64,000 nucleotides of DNA, from contig CAZYEX010000096.1 in the NCBI GenBank assembly GCA_964646605.1, forward strand, positions 1 through 64,000, in the 5' to 3' direction. Both the position numbers and the translations under genes were made by a program. The stretch's first letter is position 1, and every line of letters begins with the position of its first letter. Source of the stretch: SBAX01 sp964646605 (GTDB lineage Bacteria; Planctomycetota; Phycisphaerae; UBA1845). The notes beneath the pieces are model-generated. The model made no database searches, was not told the origin of the DNA, and saw only the letters and a program-made list of their open reading frames with translations. Of the stretch, positions 8,787-17,755 are shown in pieces.

Positions 8787-10157
8787 ATGAAAAACGCCGT
8801 CATCGCCATTCTGCTACTGACCACCCTCGTGGTGGGCTACTACGCGGCCACGACGTTGCGCTTGCCCATGGAGGGGTTGGAGGGAAAGACGGAGAAGATT
8901 CTCCGCGCCGACCTGACCCTGCCCATCAATGCCACCGGGGAGGTCAAACCGGGGTTGCGCGTGGAGGTCAAATCGGAAGCCAGCGGGGAGGTCATCGAAA
9001 TCGCCAAGTTCGCGGGGGACCGCGTGCGGAAGGGCGATTTTCTCATTCGCCTGCAAAAGGACGACGAGCTGCGAAGCGTAGAACGGGCCACGCAGGAGTT
9101 GCAAATCGCCGAGGCGCGGATGAACGCCGCCAAGATCGCCGTGGAACTGGCCAAGGGCGCGGAGCTCGCCACCGCTGCGGCGCAGGTGGCGCAGCTCGAA
9201 CCGATGGTGACCTACGCCAAGTTCCGCAAGGAGAAGCTCGAACGGCTCGACGATTCGGAGAAGAACGACGAGGAAGTCGTACAGCGCGAGACGGAGTATC
9301 TACGTCAACTCGCCCAGCTCGAAGGGGCCAAGGCGGGTTTGGAAAAGGCGAAGCTGAACATCCCGCGCGCCGAGTTCGAGTATCAGCAATATCAGGCGTC
9401 GTATGAGGCGGCCAAGGCGACGATGGGGGACGCCCAGAAACGGCTTCAAAAAACCGACATCGTGGCCCCCATCGGTGGAACCGTCGCGGACATCCGTACG
9501 CAGATCGGCGAGGTCATCCAAGGGGGCAAGACCACGCTGACCGGCGGGACGGTGCTGGCCGTGGTTCTCGACGACACCAAAATCATCGTCCGCGCCGAGG
9601 TCGATGAGTCCGACATCGGCAGGGTGCTGGACATTGCCCCGCCGTGGGCGACCCCCGGTCACGACGGGTCCGTGCAAATGCCCGCCGATCCGGAGACGGC
9701 GGTCGCATCGCTTCAACACCTACCGAAGATCAGCGTGGAGTCGTTCCGCGACCAACAGTTTGTGGGGTTGATCGAACGCATCTATCCCGAACCCAAGACC
9801 CTCAGCGGCGTGGTGACGTACCTGGTCGACGTGGTCGTTACCGGCGAGAACCGCACGCTCTTGTTGCCCGGGATGCGGGCCGAGGTGCGCTTTACCTCGG
9901 AACACGTGGAGAACGTCCTGCTCTGCCCCAACGAAGCCATTCGTGAGGGCCCCAATGGCAAGTTCGGGGTCTACATTCCCAAGCCCGGGGTCCCTTCGAC
10001 GGAGCGGGACACGGAGTTCGTCCCCTGCAAGTTCGGGTTGGACAACGGCAACTTTTCCGAAGTGCGCGAAGGGCTTTCCGACGGCGCCCTGGTCTACACC
10101 AAACTGCCCGCCAAACGCGAGGAAAAGGACCGCGGGAAGGGCACGAAACGCGGATAG
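8787..10157 (+). CDS. HlyD/MacA-type periplasmic adaptor of an exporter
   Basis: 456 aa with an N-terminal membrane anchor (residues 4-24). A lipoyl/barrel-sandwich half-motif (VKSEASGEVIEIAKFAGDRVRKGDFL) is followed by an alpha-helical hairpin at about 90-220 rich in Ala, Glu, Lys and Gln. The second lipoyl half (TDIVAPIGGTVADIRTQIGEVI) and a beta-barrel (IIVRAEVDESDIG) come next. This is a membrane-fusion protein linking an inner-membrane transporter to an outer-membrane channel. The next gene is a MacB/LolD-type ATPase, so an ABC exporter is more likely than an RND pump. The substrate is unknown. Confidence 0.82.
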   Translation: MKNAVIAILLLTTLVVGYYAATTLRLPMEGLEGKTEKILRADLTLPINATGEVKPGLRVEVKSEASGEVIEIAKFAGDRVRKGDFLIRLQKDDELRSVERATQELQIAEARMNAAKIAVELAKGAELATAAAQVAQLEPMVTYAKFRKEKLERLDDSEKNDEEVVQRETEYLRQLAQLEGAKAGLEKAKLNIPRAEFEYQQYQASYEAAKATMGDAQKRLQKTDIVAPIGGTVADIRTQIGEVIQGGKTTLTGGTVLAVVLDDTKIIVRAEVDESDIGRVLDIAPPWATPGHDGSVQMPADPETAVASLQHLPKISVESFRDQQFVGLIERIYPEPKTLSGVVTYLVDVVVTGENRTLLLPGMRAEVRFTSEHVENVLLCPNEAIREGPNGKFGVYIPKPGVPSTERDTEFVPCKFGLDNGNFSEVREGLSDGALVYTKLPAKREEKDRGKGTKRG

Positions 10158-10263
10158 CGCGCCGCCCCCGCGTTCACGTGCGGAGGAAGTCCGATTCGGT
10201 TTTACATTCGAGAGGGAATCCCGGATGATCGCCGCGGGCCAGCCCGTTGGCGGGGGCGAGTGA

Positions 10264-11046
10264 ATGATCGACGCAATCGACCTGCGCAAGGATTACCAGA
10301 TGGGCGACTCGGTGGTCCACGCGCTGGACGGGGTCAACCTGCAGATCGAGGCCGGGGAGTTCGTGAGCATCATCGGGGCCTCGGGCAGCGGGAAAAGCAC
10401 GCTCATGCACATCCTGGGGTTTCTGGATCGTCCCACTTCGGGAACCCTACGGTTTTGCGGGCAGGAAGTCAAAGCGCTGAACGACAAACAGCTCGCCCGA
10501 ACGCGCAATCAGCACATCGGCTTTGTATTCCAGACCTTCAACCTCATCCAGCGGACCTCGGCGTTGGACAACGTGATGGTGCCGCTGGTGTATACGCGGA
10601 AGCCGACTTCCAAGAAGCCGGCACGGGAGGCCCTGGAGCGCGTGGGGTTGTCGCAGCGGGCCAAGCACCGCCCCAGCGAGATGTCCGGAGGTGAGTGCCA
10701 GCGGGTGGCCATCGCCCGGGCCATCGTCAACAAACCGCGTTTGCTGCTCGCCGACGAACCCACGGGGAACCTCGACACCCGCACCGGCGAACAGATCATG
10801 CAGATTTTTCACGACCTGCACGGGGAAGGGATCACCATGATCCTGGTGACGCACGAGATGGACGTCGCCGCGCAGGCCAATCGCATCATCCACATGCGCG
10901 ATGGAAAAATCATCGACGATTCCTCCGTGGACGACGTCCGCCGCGAGCAAATCCTCAAGTCGACGCACGACGCCCATTCCCGCGCCGTCCGGCAAAAGGC
11001 GGCGGCCACGACTGCGTCGGCTACCCCAACCGCATCGCCGACCTGA
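10264..11046 (+). CDS. ABC transporter ATP-binding protein, MacB/LolD type
   Basis: 260 aa. Walker A is GASGSGKST (38-46), the Q-loop is VFQTFNLI, the signature is MSGGECQRVAIARA (140-153; Cys replaces the usual Gln), Walker B is LLLADEPTGNLD, and the switch histidine is in LVTHEMD. Insertion features match the MacB/LolD/FtsE branch that powers export or extraction from the inner membrane. The C-terminal 25 residues are an Ala/Thr/Pro tail. It sits 106 bases after the adaptor gene, yet no FtsX-type permease follows: the next gene is on the other strand. The permease must be encoded elsewhere or be lost. Confidence 0.85.
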   Translation: MIDAIDLRKDYQMGDSVVHALDGVNLQIEAGEFVSIIGASGSGKSTLMHILGFLDRPTSGTLRFCGQEVKALNDKQLARTRNQHIGFVFQTFNLIQRTSALDNVMVPLVYTRKPTSKKPAREALERVGLSQRAKHRPSEMSGGECQRVAIARAIVNKPRLLLADEPTGNLDTRTGEQIMQIFHDLHGEGITMILVTHEMDVAAQANRIIHMRDGKIIDDSSVDDVRREQILKSTHDAHSRAVRQKAAATTASATPTASPT

Positions 11047-11071
11047 ACGTGGGCGACGATTCCGCGCGGTG

Positions 11072-13333
11072 CTACGGTATGGGCGTAAAATCCTGGAACG
11101 TCGTGCGCGTGCCGGTGGCGTCGACGACGATGATGCGCAAGCGGTATTCGCTGGTGATGAAGTTGCGTTTGCACAGGGCGGCGCTGTTGCACAGGTCTAG
11201 GGTCCGCTCCCAAATCCCCGGCGAACCCGCGACTTCCGCGAAGGTCGTTGACCAGTTGACGCCGCCGCCGCTGCGCTCATTGAAGAACGGGTTCTCGTCC
11301 TCCGGGATTCGCTCCGTGGGGTCCAGACCGGTGCTGTAGAAGGGCAGAACGAAGATTCGTTCCACGCCGGTCGGGGCGGTGACGGTGGCGCGAACCACGA
11401 GGAACTCGTCGCCGTCATAGCGATAGGACAGATTGGCGATGGTGGGGAATCCGGGCAGACCATCGACGCCGTCGTGAAGCACGTACACTCCGCGCGTGGT
11501 GGCCGAGGCCAGGACGTCGCCATCGTCGCTGAACTGGGCGCTTCCAAACGCAGGGCAGGCGCCGTCCGCGAAGCGCTGCGATCCGGCGGCGATGCGCTCG
11601 CCGGTGGCGACCTCTTGGATGTAGGAGCATCCGCCGGAGAATTGATAGTACGTCCGCACGTAAACCCGCGACCCGTCGTCGGCGAAGGCCATGTCGCCCA
11701 AGGCCGATCGGTCGTCGGTGATGGCGGTGAGCGAGGTCGTGCCCGCGGTCTGCACGTAGCAGTTGCCGACGTCGCCCAGGGCCGCCCCGCCGATGCAATA
11801 GGCGATCGTGTTGCCGTCGTCGCGGACCTGCACGTTGCGGATGAGGCGCGTGTCGAATGGGAGCGTCTCGAAGGCGACCGACGGGCCGACGCTCGCGCCC
11901 GACACAACGTTGTAGTACAAGATGTTGCCCGCGGCGGAGTCGAGGAACTCCGGTTCCAACCACCATTGCCCGCCGTCCGCGGTGATGTCGAACTCGTTGA
12001 TTCCGCGGGCCGCGATTCCGGCGGCATTGACGATTTGATCGGCGCGGACGATCAAGGTCGGAGTGGGAGAGGCGACGGCCACGCGGAAGAACTGCTGTCC
12101 GCAATAATCGCGGTAAAAGAAGGCCCCGCCATCGTCGGTGAGGCGAGCGCTGGCCCGCGCGCATCCACCGCTTCCGAGCAGCGCCGTGTCGACGAGGAGC
12201 GTGGCCGCGGAACCCGGCGAGGCCCGAAGCACCGCACTGCTGCTAAACCCGCTTTCGATGATGGCCACGGACCCGTCGCGATTGGTGGCCACGACCGGTA
12301 TCCCTCGCAGGTCGCTGGCGCTCAGGGCCGATTCCGTGCCGCCCGTGCCGTCGGTGTTGACCGCCCAGAGCCGAATGTACGGATCACCCGCGACGTTGGG
12401 AAACTCGTCGTACAGAACGAACCAGACTTTCTGTCCGTCGCCGCTCAAGGCGATATCGGTCGGCGCGTATCCCGCCTGCGTTTGAGCGCTTTGCGCGGGA
12501 TCGACGTTGGGACCTGCGACGATCTGCTCGCTGCCGCGGTGCCGGATCGTGGCGGGTGTAAAGCCCTCCAGCGGGCTGACGTTGTCGTTGGTATTCCCGT
12601 TGTCGTTTGCGTTGGCGTTGTCATCGACGTTGTCGTTGGTGTTGACATTATCGTCCACGTTATCGTTGGTGTTGTCGACCGTGTTGTCGTTGGTATTGCC
12701 ATCGACGTTGTCGTTGCCGTTCTCGTTGGTGTTGTCGTCGATGGCCGGACCGAAGACGAAGTCGATCCCTCCGAGATTGATCGTTGCGGTGAAGTTCGCC
12801 TCCATCTGCAGGCACAGGCTAAAGTCGTTGCTTAGCACCAGGGTCAGCGCCGTCGGGGAAAGCGAAAGCGACTGGTCCAGGGAGGTCACGACCCCGCCGG
12901 AGACGGTGAGGTTGAAGGAGCCGATGGTAACGCCCGTGGCGCAAGGGTCGGCGGCGCCGCCGTCGTCGATCAACAGAGTGACACCTGCTGTCCCTTCGAT
13001 GGACTGTTGGGCGACGGCGGTTTTCTCGTTGGTCGGTTCGATGATTTGCACGGTCGAGCTGCGCAGACGAATCGACCCGCTGCCCGGCGTGTCCGTCGGC
13101 GCCCGCTCGAAGAGCTGTTGGCGCACGTCCACGACGTTGCTGACCCGCACGTCGGGCTCGACCGGGAAGGAGCCCGCCGCCCCCAAGGTCAACGTGAAGG
13201 TCAGATTGGCAACCTGGAACGTCACCGAGGGATCGGTGCCGTCGCCCCCCGTGTTGACCGACACCGAGCAACTGATGATCGCCAGGGCGCCGAGGAAAAC
13301 CGCACCCATCCACAGCTTCGTTCGAGCCGACAT
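11072..13333 (-). CDS. Large lipoprotein with Asn/Asp-repeat linker and beta-propeller-like region
   Basis: 753 aa from ATG 13333, preceded by AGGAG at ideal spacing. The frame extends upstream but the lipoprotein signal fixes this start. The lipobox LAIISC predicts a lipidated Cys near residue 19. The N-terminal domain (about 30-190) is beta-rich. A low-complexity linker of DN, TN and VD units follows (about 198-250). The rest has TolB/WD-like blades (IALSGDGQKVWFV, RLTDDGGAFFYRD, MAFADDGSRVYVR, AQFSDDGDVLAS), the pattern of a beta-propeller. The function is unknown; a surface or periplasmic scaffold is plausible. It is divergent from folD. Confidence 0.75.
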   Translation of the reverse strand: MSARTKLWMGAVFLGALAIISCSVSVNTGGDGTDPSVTFQVANLTFTLTLGAAGSFPVEPDVRVSNVVDVRQQLFERAPTDTPGSGSIRLRSSTVQIIEPTNEKTAVAQQSIEGTAGVTLLIDDGGAADPCATGVTIGSFNLTVSGGVVTSLDQSLSLSPTALTLVLSNDFSLCLQMEANFTATINLGGIDFVFGPAIDDNTNENGNDNVDGNTNDNTVDNTNDNVDDNVNTNDNVDDNANANDNGNTNDNVSPLEGFTPATIRHRGSEQIVAGPNVDPAQSAQTQAGYAPTDIALSGDGQKVWFVLYDEFPNVAGDPYIRLWAVNTDGTGGTESALSASDLRGIPVVATNRDGSVAIIESGFSSSAVLRASPGSAATLLVDTALLGSGGCARASARLTDDGGAFFYRDYCGQQFFRVAVASPTPTLIVRADQIVNAAGIAARGINEFDITADGGQWWLEPEFLDSAAGNILYYNVVSGASVGPSVAFETLPFDTRLIRNVQVRDDGNTIAYCIGGAALGDVGNCYVQTAGTTSLTAITDDRSALGDMAFADDGSRVYVRTYYQFSGGCSYIQEVATGERIAAGSQRFADGACPAFGSAQFSDDGDVLASATTRGVYVLHDGVDGLPGFPTIANLSYRYDGDEFLVVRATVTAPTGVERIFVLPFYSTGLDPTERIPEDENPFFNERSGGGVNWSTTFAEVAGSPGIWERTLDLCNSAALCKRNFITSEYRLRIIVVDATGTRTTFQDFTPIP
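12581..12740 (-). repeat. GTTGTCGTTG-type coding microsatellite (Asn/Asp linker)
   Basis: About 160 bases of imperfect 6/9-base repeats (GTTGTC, GTTGGT, GTTATC on the plus strand) encoding Asp-Asn-Thr-Asn runs in the lipoprotein. It probably varies in length between strains by slippage. Confidence 0.8.
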
Positions 13334-13482
13334 GCGTACACTCCTTTTCCGTAACGCAAACCCGGCGGCTCCGTCTCCGCCGGTGAATCGGTGGGGAGAA
13401 TACTCGAAGCCCCTTTCGCCGACAATAGGCGTCGTTGCCCCAGGGCGACTTCGGCAGAGTGACAAGGGTTCTGAGGCTGGAT

Positions 13483-14373
13483 ATGGTGCCGGAGATGTTC
13501 GCCGATGGGGCATCACGGCTCATGGATGGCTCGGGATTGGCGCGACGCCTGCGTGAGGACGTGCGCCGCCGCGCGGAGGTGATTCGGCACGCGAGCGGCG
13601 TCGCCCCGTCCCTGGCCACTGTCCTGGTGGGGCGCGATCCCGCCTCCGCGGCGTACGTGCGGATGAAGGAGAAACGCTGCGCCGAGGTAGGGATTGTTTC
13701 GCGGCGCGTGGAACTGCCCCGCGAGGCGACCACGGAACAACTGGTCGGCGTGGTTCGTGGGCTTGCGGACGATCCCGCGGTTCATGCGATTCTCGTGCAG
13801 CACCCTGTGCCCGCGCCGATCGACAAACGGGCGGCCTTCGAGGCCATCCCCCTCGCCAAGGACGTCGATGGCGTCAGCTCGATGTCGCTGGGCCGGGTGA
13901 TCCTCGGGATGCCCGCGTTCTCCTCCTGCACGCCCGCCGGGATCATGCGCCTTCTCGCCGAGTACAGTGTGCCACTCGACGGCACTGATGCCGTGGTCGT
14001 CGGCCGTAGCCCGATCCTGGGCCGACCCATGGCCTCGATGCTCATCAATGCTCATGCCACCGTCACCCTCTGTCACTCCCGAACCCGCGATCTTCCGGGC
14101 GTCATCCGCCGCGGAGACGTGGTCATCGTCGCGATCGGCCGGCCGCGGTTCGTGCAAGGGGATTGGATCAAGCCCGGAGCCGTGGTCATCGACGCCGGGT
14201 ACAGCGAAGGAAACGTGGGCGACGTGCACTTCGAGTCCGCGCTCGAGCGGGCTTCCTTGATCACCCCCGTGCCCGGCGGGGTGGGACCCATGACCATTGC
14301 CTTGCTCCTCGATCACGCCGTCTCCGCCGCCGCGGCACGACTCGGCGTGGAAATCCCGAGCCCCGCGCTGTAG
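13483..14373 (+). CDS. folD: Bifunctional methylenetetrahydrofolate dehydrogenase/cyclohydrolase
   Basis: 296 aa from ATG 13483. It makes 10-formyl-THF from methylene-THF using NADP+. Family motifs are present: YVRMKEKRCAEVG with the catalytic Lys, ILVQHPVPAPID, KDVDGVSSMSLGRV, CTPAGIMRLL, VVGRSPILGRPMASML (normally VGRSxIVGxP) and the C-terminal PVPGGVGPMTIALLL. The length and motif order are standard. A longer in-frame start (13435) lacks conservation. It is divergent from the lipoprotein gene, with about 150 bases for promoters, and lies 35 bases before the GH20 gene. Confidence 0.93.
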   Translation: MVPEMFADGASRLMDGSGLARRLREDVRRRAEVIRHASGVAPSLATVLVGRDPASAAYVRMKEKRCAEVGIVSRRVELPREATTEQLVGVVRGLADDPAVHAILVQHPVPAPIDKRAAFEAIPLAKDVDGVSSMSLGRVILGMPAFSSCTPAGIMRLLAEYSVPLDGTDAVVVGRSPILGRPMASMLINAHATVTLCHSRTRDLPGVIRRGDVVIVAIGRPRFVQGDWIKPGAVVIDAGYSEGNVGDVHFESALERASLITPVPGGVGPMTIALLLDHAVSAAAARLGVEIPSPAL

Positions 14374-14408
14374 TCCGCGCCCGTGGAACCAATAGGGAAA
14401 CGGTTTCC

Positions 14409-16253
14409 ATGTCCAACGCGATCGGTCATGATGCCGTCATGGGCCGGCCCGAGATTGGAGACGGCGAAGCGCTCGCCTACCTGCTTCCGCGCCCGCATTT
14501 CGTGTTGCGGCGATCCGGCGCCTGCGCGCTGCATCAGGCGACCCAACTTCGCGTGGATCTTTCGGATGGGAGAGTTTTGCGCCGGGCGCTCGCATGGCGG
14601 AAACAACTACCAACGGGCGTGAGTGTGGGGCGATGCGGTGAAGTTTGCATTGCGGTCGATCGCGCCAGGATCGAACACACACAGGGATATCGTCTCGAGG
14701 TTGAGCCGACGACGATTGAGATTGTGGGCGGCTGTCCCGCGGGCTGCTTTTACGCCCTGCAAACATTGACCCAATTGACGGATTTCACGAATGGAACCGT
14801 GCCCTGTTGCCGGGTCGAAGACCGACCGAGTTTCGCCACACGTGGACTCTTGCACGATGTGACGCGCGGCAAAGTTCCTAAACTGGATACGCTTAAGGTC
14901 CTCGTGGATCGCCTTGCGGCGTGGAAGGTGAACCAACTGCAACTATACATCGAACATGCCTTCACCTTCGCGTTTGACCCCGAGATATGCGATGCCCAGC
15001 ACGGTCTGACGCCGGATGAAGTGCGCGAACTTGATGCCTACTGCAAGGACCGTTTCATCGACCTGGTGCCCGCAGTGGCGACACTTGGTCACATGGGACG
15101 GATCCTCTCACTGCCGAGGTATCGACACCTCGCGGAGATTGAGCCGACCCAGTCGTGGGAGGAAATGTCCTGGCCTCAGCGGGCTCGCGGGCTTACGCTC
15201 GACATTGCCAATCCGCAGTCGCATCGCCTGGTCGAGTGCATTTGGAATGATATTCTGGACGCCTTCTCCTCGCCCGTGGTGAACATGTGCGGTGACGAAC
15301 CGTGGGACTTGGGCAAGGGCAAGAACAGCGCACGATTTTCCGCGGATGGCACAGGACGCGCCTACCTTGACCACCTTCGGCGCACCCATGATATCTGTTC
15401 GGTGCGAGGTCGTCGGACGCAAGTGTGGAGTGACGTCGTTCGCAATCATCCGGAACTGTTTGCGGAGCTGCCGCCGGACTTGACCGTCCTGCACTGGGGA
15501 TATGATGACAAGTCAGACTATGACGGCACGCGCGCTTTCGTCGAAGCCGGCATGGAGACCATTGTCTGCCCGGGCACTAGTGGATGGAAGCGGATTATCA
15601 ACGCCATGCAACTGGCCGAGTCGAACATCACTGCCTTCGCCGCCGCCGGGGTCAAGCACGGTGCGATCGGACTCCTCAATACGGATTGGGGCGATCACGG
15701 ACACTTCAATGCACTTGCATGCTCGTGGCACGCCATCGCCCTGGGGGCGGCAATGGCATGGAGTCAAATCCATCCATGCGGAGCGGCGTTTGATGAGATG
15801 TTCGCCAGGACGAGTCTGGGACTGCCGGACGCCACCGTGATTCGACTTCTGCGCGATGCCTCGCACCTGGCTGCGCATTCTGAAACGTGGCGACTACTGT
15901 GGATGCCCTGGACTCAGATCGCCGAGGATTCGACGATGCCGGCCGAAGACGATCTGCAGTTCGCGGGGCAGTCCGCACGTTCGGCCGGCTCCTGCCTGGG
16001 TGGCCTAGTGAACAATCGGGGCCCAGACACACGGGAACTCGCTTTAGCGTGTCGCTTCACTGAGCTGCTTTGTGATCGGATCGCTCTGCGGCGACACAAA
16101 CCACACGGGAAAAAGCCAATGGCAGACTGGCGAGAGTCCGTTTTCGACGCGGCGGAGGCATACAGAGAGACTTGGCTTGCGCGCAACAAGCCGTCGGGGA
16201 TTGATGACATCATAGCGGCGCTTCATCGAGTCGCAGAGGAGCCGATGGATTGA
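14409..16253 (+). CDS. Glycoside hydrolase family 20-like beta-N-acetylhexosaminidase
   Basis: 614 aa from ATG 14409. Residues about 20-140 form the GH20 N-terminal alpha/beta domain (GYRLEVEPTTIEIVG, CFYALQTLTQLT). The catalytic TIM barrel follows with RGLLHDVTRGKVP, LAAWKVNQLQLYIEHAF, PAVATLGHMGRIL and VNMCGDEPWDLG. D296/E297 in the last are the expected polarising Asp and acid/base Glu of substrate-assisted catalysis. No signal peptide is seen, so it probably acts in the cytoplasm on an imported saccharide. Its stop overlaps the start of a symporter gene, which supports joint uptake and hydrolysis of an amino-sugar substrate. Confidence 0.75.
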   Translation: MSNAIGHDAVMGRPEIGDGEALAYLLPRPHFVLRRSGACALHQATQLRVDLSDGRVLRRALAWRKQLPTGVSVGRCGEVCIAVDRARIEHTQGYRLEVEPTTIEIVGGCPAGCFYALQTLTQLTDFTNGTVPCCRVEDRPSFATRGLLHDVTRGKVPKLDTLKVLVDRLAAWKVNQLQLYIEHAFTFAFDPEICDAQHGLTPDEVRELDAYCKDRFIDLVPAVATLGHMGRILSLPRYRHLAEIEPTQSWEEMSWPQRARGLTLDIANPQSHRLVECIWNDILDAFSSPVVNMCGDEPWDLGKGKNSARFSADGTGRAYLDHLRRTHDICSVRGRRTQVWSDVVRNHPELFAELPPDLTVLHWGYDDKSDYDGTRAFVEAGMETIVCPGTSGWKRIINAMQLAESNITAFAAAGVKHGAIGLLNTDWGDHGHFNALACSWHAIALGAAMAWSQIHPCGAAFDEMFARTSLGLPDATVIRLLRDASHLAAHSETWRLLWMPWTQIAEDSTMPAEDDLQFAGQSARSAGSCLGGLVNNRGPDTRELALACRFTELLCDRIALRRHKPHGKKPMADWRESVFDAAEAYRETWLARNKPSGIDDIIAALHRVAEEPMD

Positions 16254-17755
16254 CACTCGGCCCCGTCGATCTCGCCGTGCTGGGCGGCTACTTCGTGGCC
16301 ACGATCGGCATTGGCCTGTGGTTCGGACGCCACGAACGAACGACGCACGACTTTTTTCTCGGCGGCCGAAAGCAACACTGGCTACTCGCGGGAATCTCCA
16401 TCGTTGCCACCGAAATCAGCGCACTGACCGTCATTGCCGTCCCCGGCGACGCGTACGTGACCGACTGGTCCTACTTGCAAATGTATGCCGGCTCGTTCAT
16501 TGGGCGAATGCTCATTGTGTATATGCTTCTTCCTGCGTTCTATGGCGGCGGCGTCACGACAGTCTACGAGTATCTCGGCCAGCGGTTTGGACCGGCGACC
16601 CGTACGACGGCATCTCTGTTCTTCTTTGCCTCGCGGATTCTGGGCAGTGGACTGCGTCAGCTTGTGGCGTGTCTTGCGATTTCCGAAATCTTTCAATGGC
16701 GCCTAGAGTGGGTTCTCATCGCAGCGACGGGCGTCGCGATGGTTTACGCGACCTACGGCGGCATCAAAGCGATTCTCTGGACGGACGCATTTCAGGCCTT
16801 GGTGTATGTCGGCGCGGCGGTCACGCTGATCGTCACCTTGTTCCTGCTTACACCCGGTCACTGGACGCAGAACTTCGGGGACGCCTATTACGGCGGCAAG
16901 TTCCACACGTTCACGTGGACTCTCGATCTAAACAACGACAAATCCTTCTGGCTACTCACGCTTCACAGTGTCTTCATGGCGATGGCCGCGATGGGCACGG
17001 ATCAGGACCTCACGCAACGAATGTTGACCTGTTCCAACTTGCGTCAGAGTCAGCGCTCTTTGATCTTCAATGCCGTTGTCGGGCTTCCTATTGTCTGTAC
17101 ATTCCTTATGGTTGGCTCGCTTCTGTACGTCTACTTCGACAATCGACCTGACGACTGGGTGCCGGATCACGTGATGGCTCGACGGGAGTTGATTTTGCCG
17201 TACTTTATCGCTAATCGGCTGCCGGCCAATTGCGGGTTGCAGGGGCTCTTGGTCGCGGCGATTTTTGCGGCGGCGATGGGTAGTCTGTCGTCGGCCATCG
17301 GAGCTCTGGCGTCCACGGCCGTTACCGACATCTACCGTCCGCTTGTTCGAGTCTCGCGCTCCGAAGGTCATTTCCTCGTCGTTGCGCGGATCGCCACGGC
17401 GTTTTTCGGCGCACTTCTGGTCGTCGTGGCGCTCGCGTTCCGCGACGCCGAGGGCAGTCTGCTCTGGGCAGTGTTCAAATGGGCGGGGCTCATTTTCGGC
17501 GGAATGCTCGGAGTGTTCTTGCTGGGTGTGACCACCAAGAGCCGAGGGCACGACGTCATCAACGTCCTGGCTATGGTGTCGTCGACCGGCCTGCTTGTGG
17601 GAATCAGTTTCCTGCAGAGCCGGACCGACACTGTGTACATCGCGTGGCCGTGGTGGATCATCCTGGGGACGATTTGGACCTATCTCGTCGGACTGTGCTC
17701 CCGGACGAGGGGTCAGGGCTCCAGCACCGTGAGTCCGGCCGCAATCCTCGAATAG
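16250..17755 (+). CDS. Sodium:solute symporter (SSS family)
   Basis: 501 aa starting at a TTG that overlaps the GH20 stop codon by four bases, a sign of translational coupling. About 13 hydrophobic helices are visible. The family landmarks are TTHDFFLGGRKQHWLLAGISIVATEISALT near the N terminus, the GGIKAILWTDAFQ motif, and a long IFAAAMGSLSSAIGALAST segment equivalent to the SSS signature that binds sodium. It should import a sugar or other organic solute with Na+; the neighbouring hexosaminidase suggests an amino-sugar or chitobiose-like compound. Its last 43 bases overlap the convergent lipase gene. Confidence 0.87.
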   Translation: MTLGPVDLAVLGGYFVATIGIGLWFGRHERTTHDFFLGGRKQHWLLAGISIVATEISALTVIAVPGDAYVTDWSYLQMYAGSFIGRMLIVYMLLPAFYGGGVTTVYEYLGQRFGPATRTTASLFFFASRILGSGLRQLVACLAISEIFQWRLEWVLIAATGVAMVYATYGGIKAILWTDAFQALVYVGAAVTLIVTLFLLTPGHWTQNFGDAYYGGKFHTFTWTLDLNNDKSFWLLTLHSVFMAMAAMGTDQDLTQRMLTCSNLRQSQRSLIFNAVVGLPIVCTFLMVGSLLYVYFDNRPDDWVPDHVMARRELILPYFIANRLPANCGLQGLLVAAIFAAAMGSLSSAIGALASTAVTDIYRPLVRVSRSEGHFLVVARIATAFFGALLVVVALAFRDAEGSLLWAVFKWAGLIFGGMLGVFLLGVTTKSRGHDVINVLAMVSSTGLLVGISFLQSRTDTVYIAWPWWIILGTIWTYLVGLCSRTRGQGSSTVSPAAILE

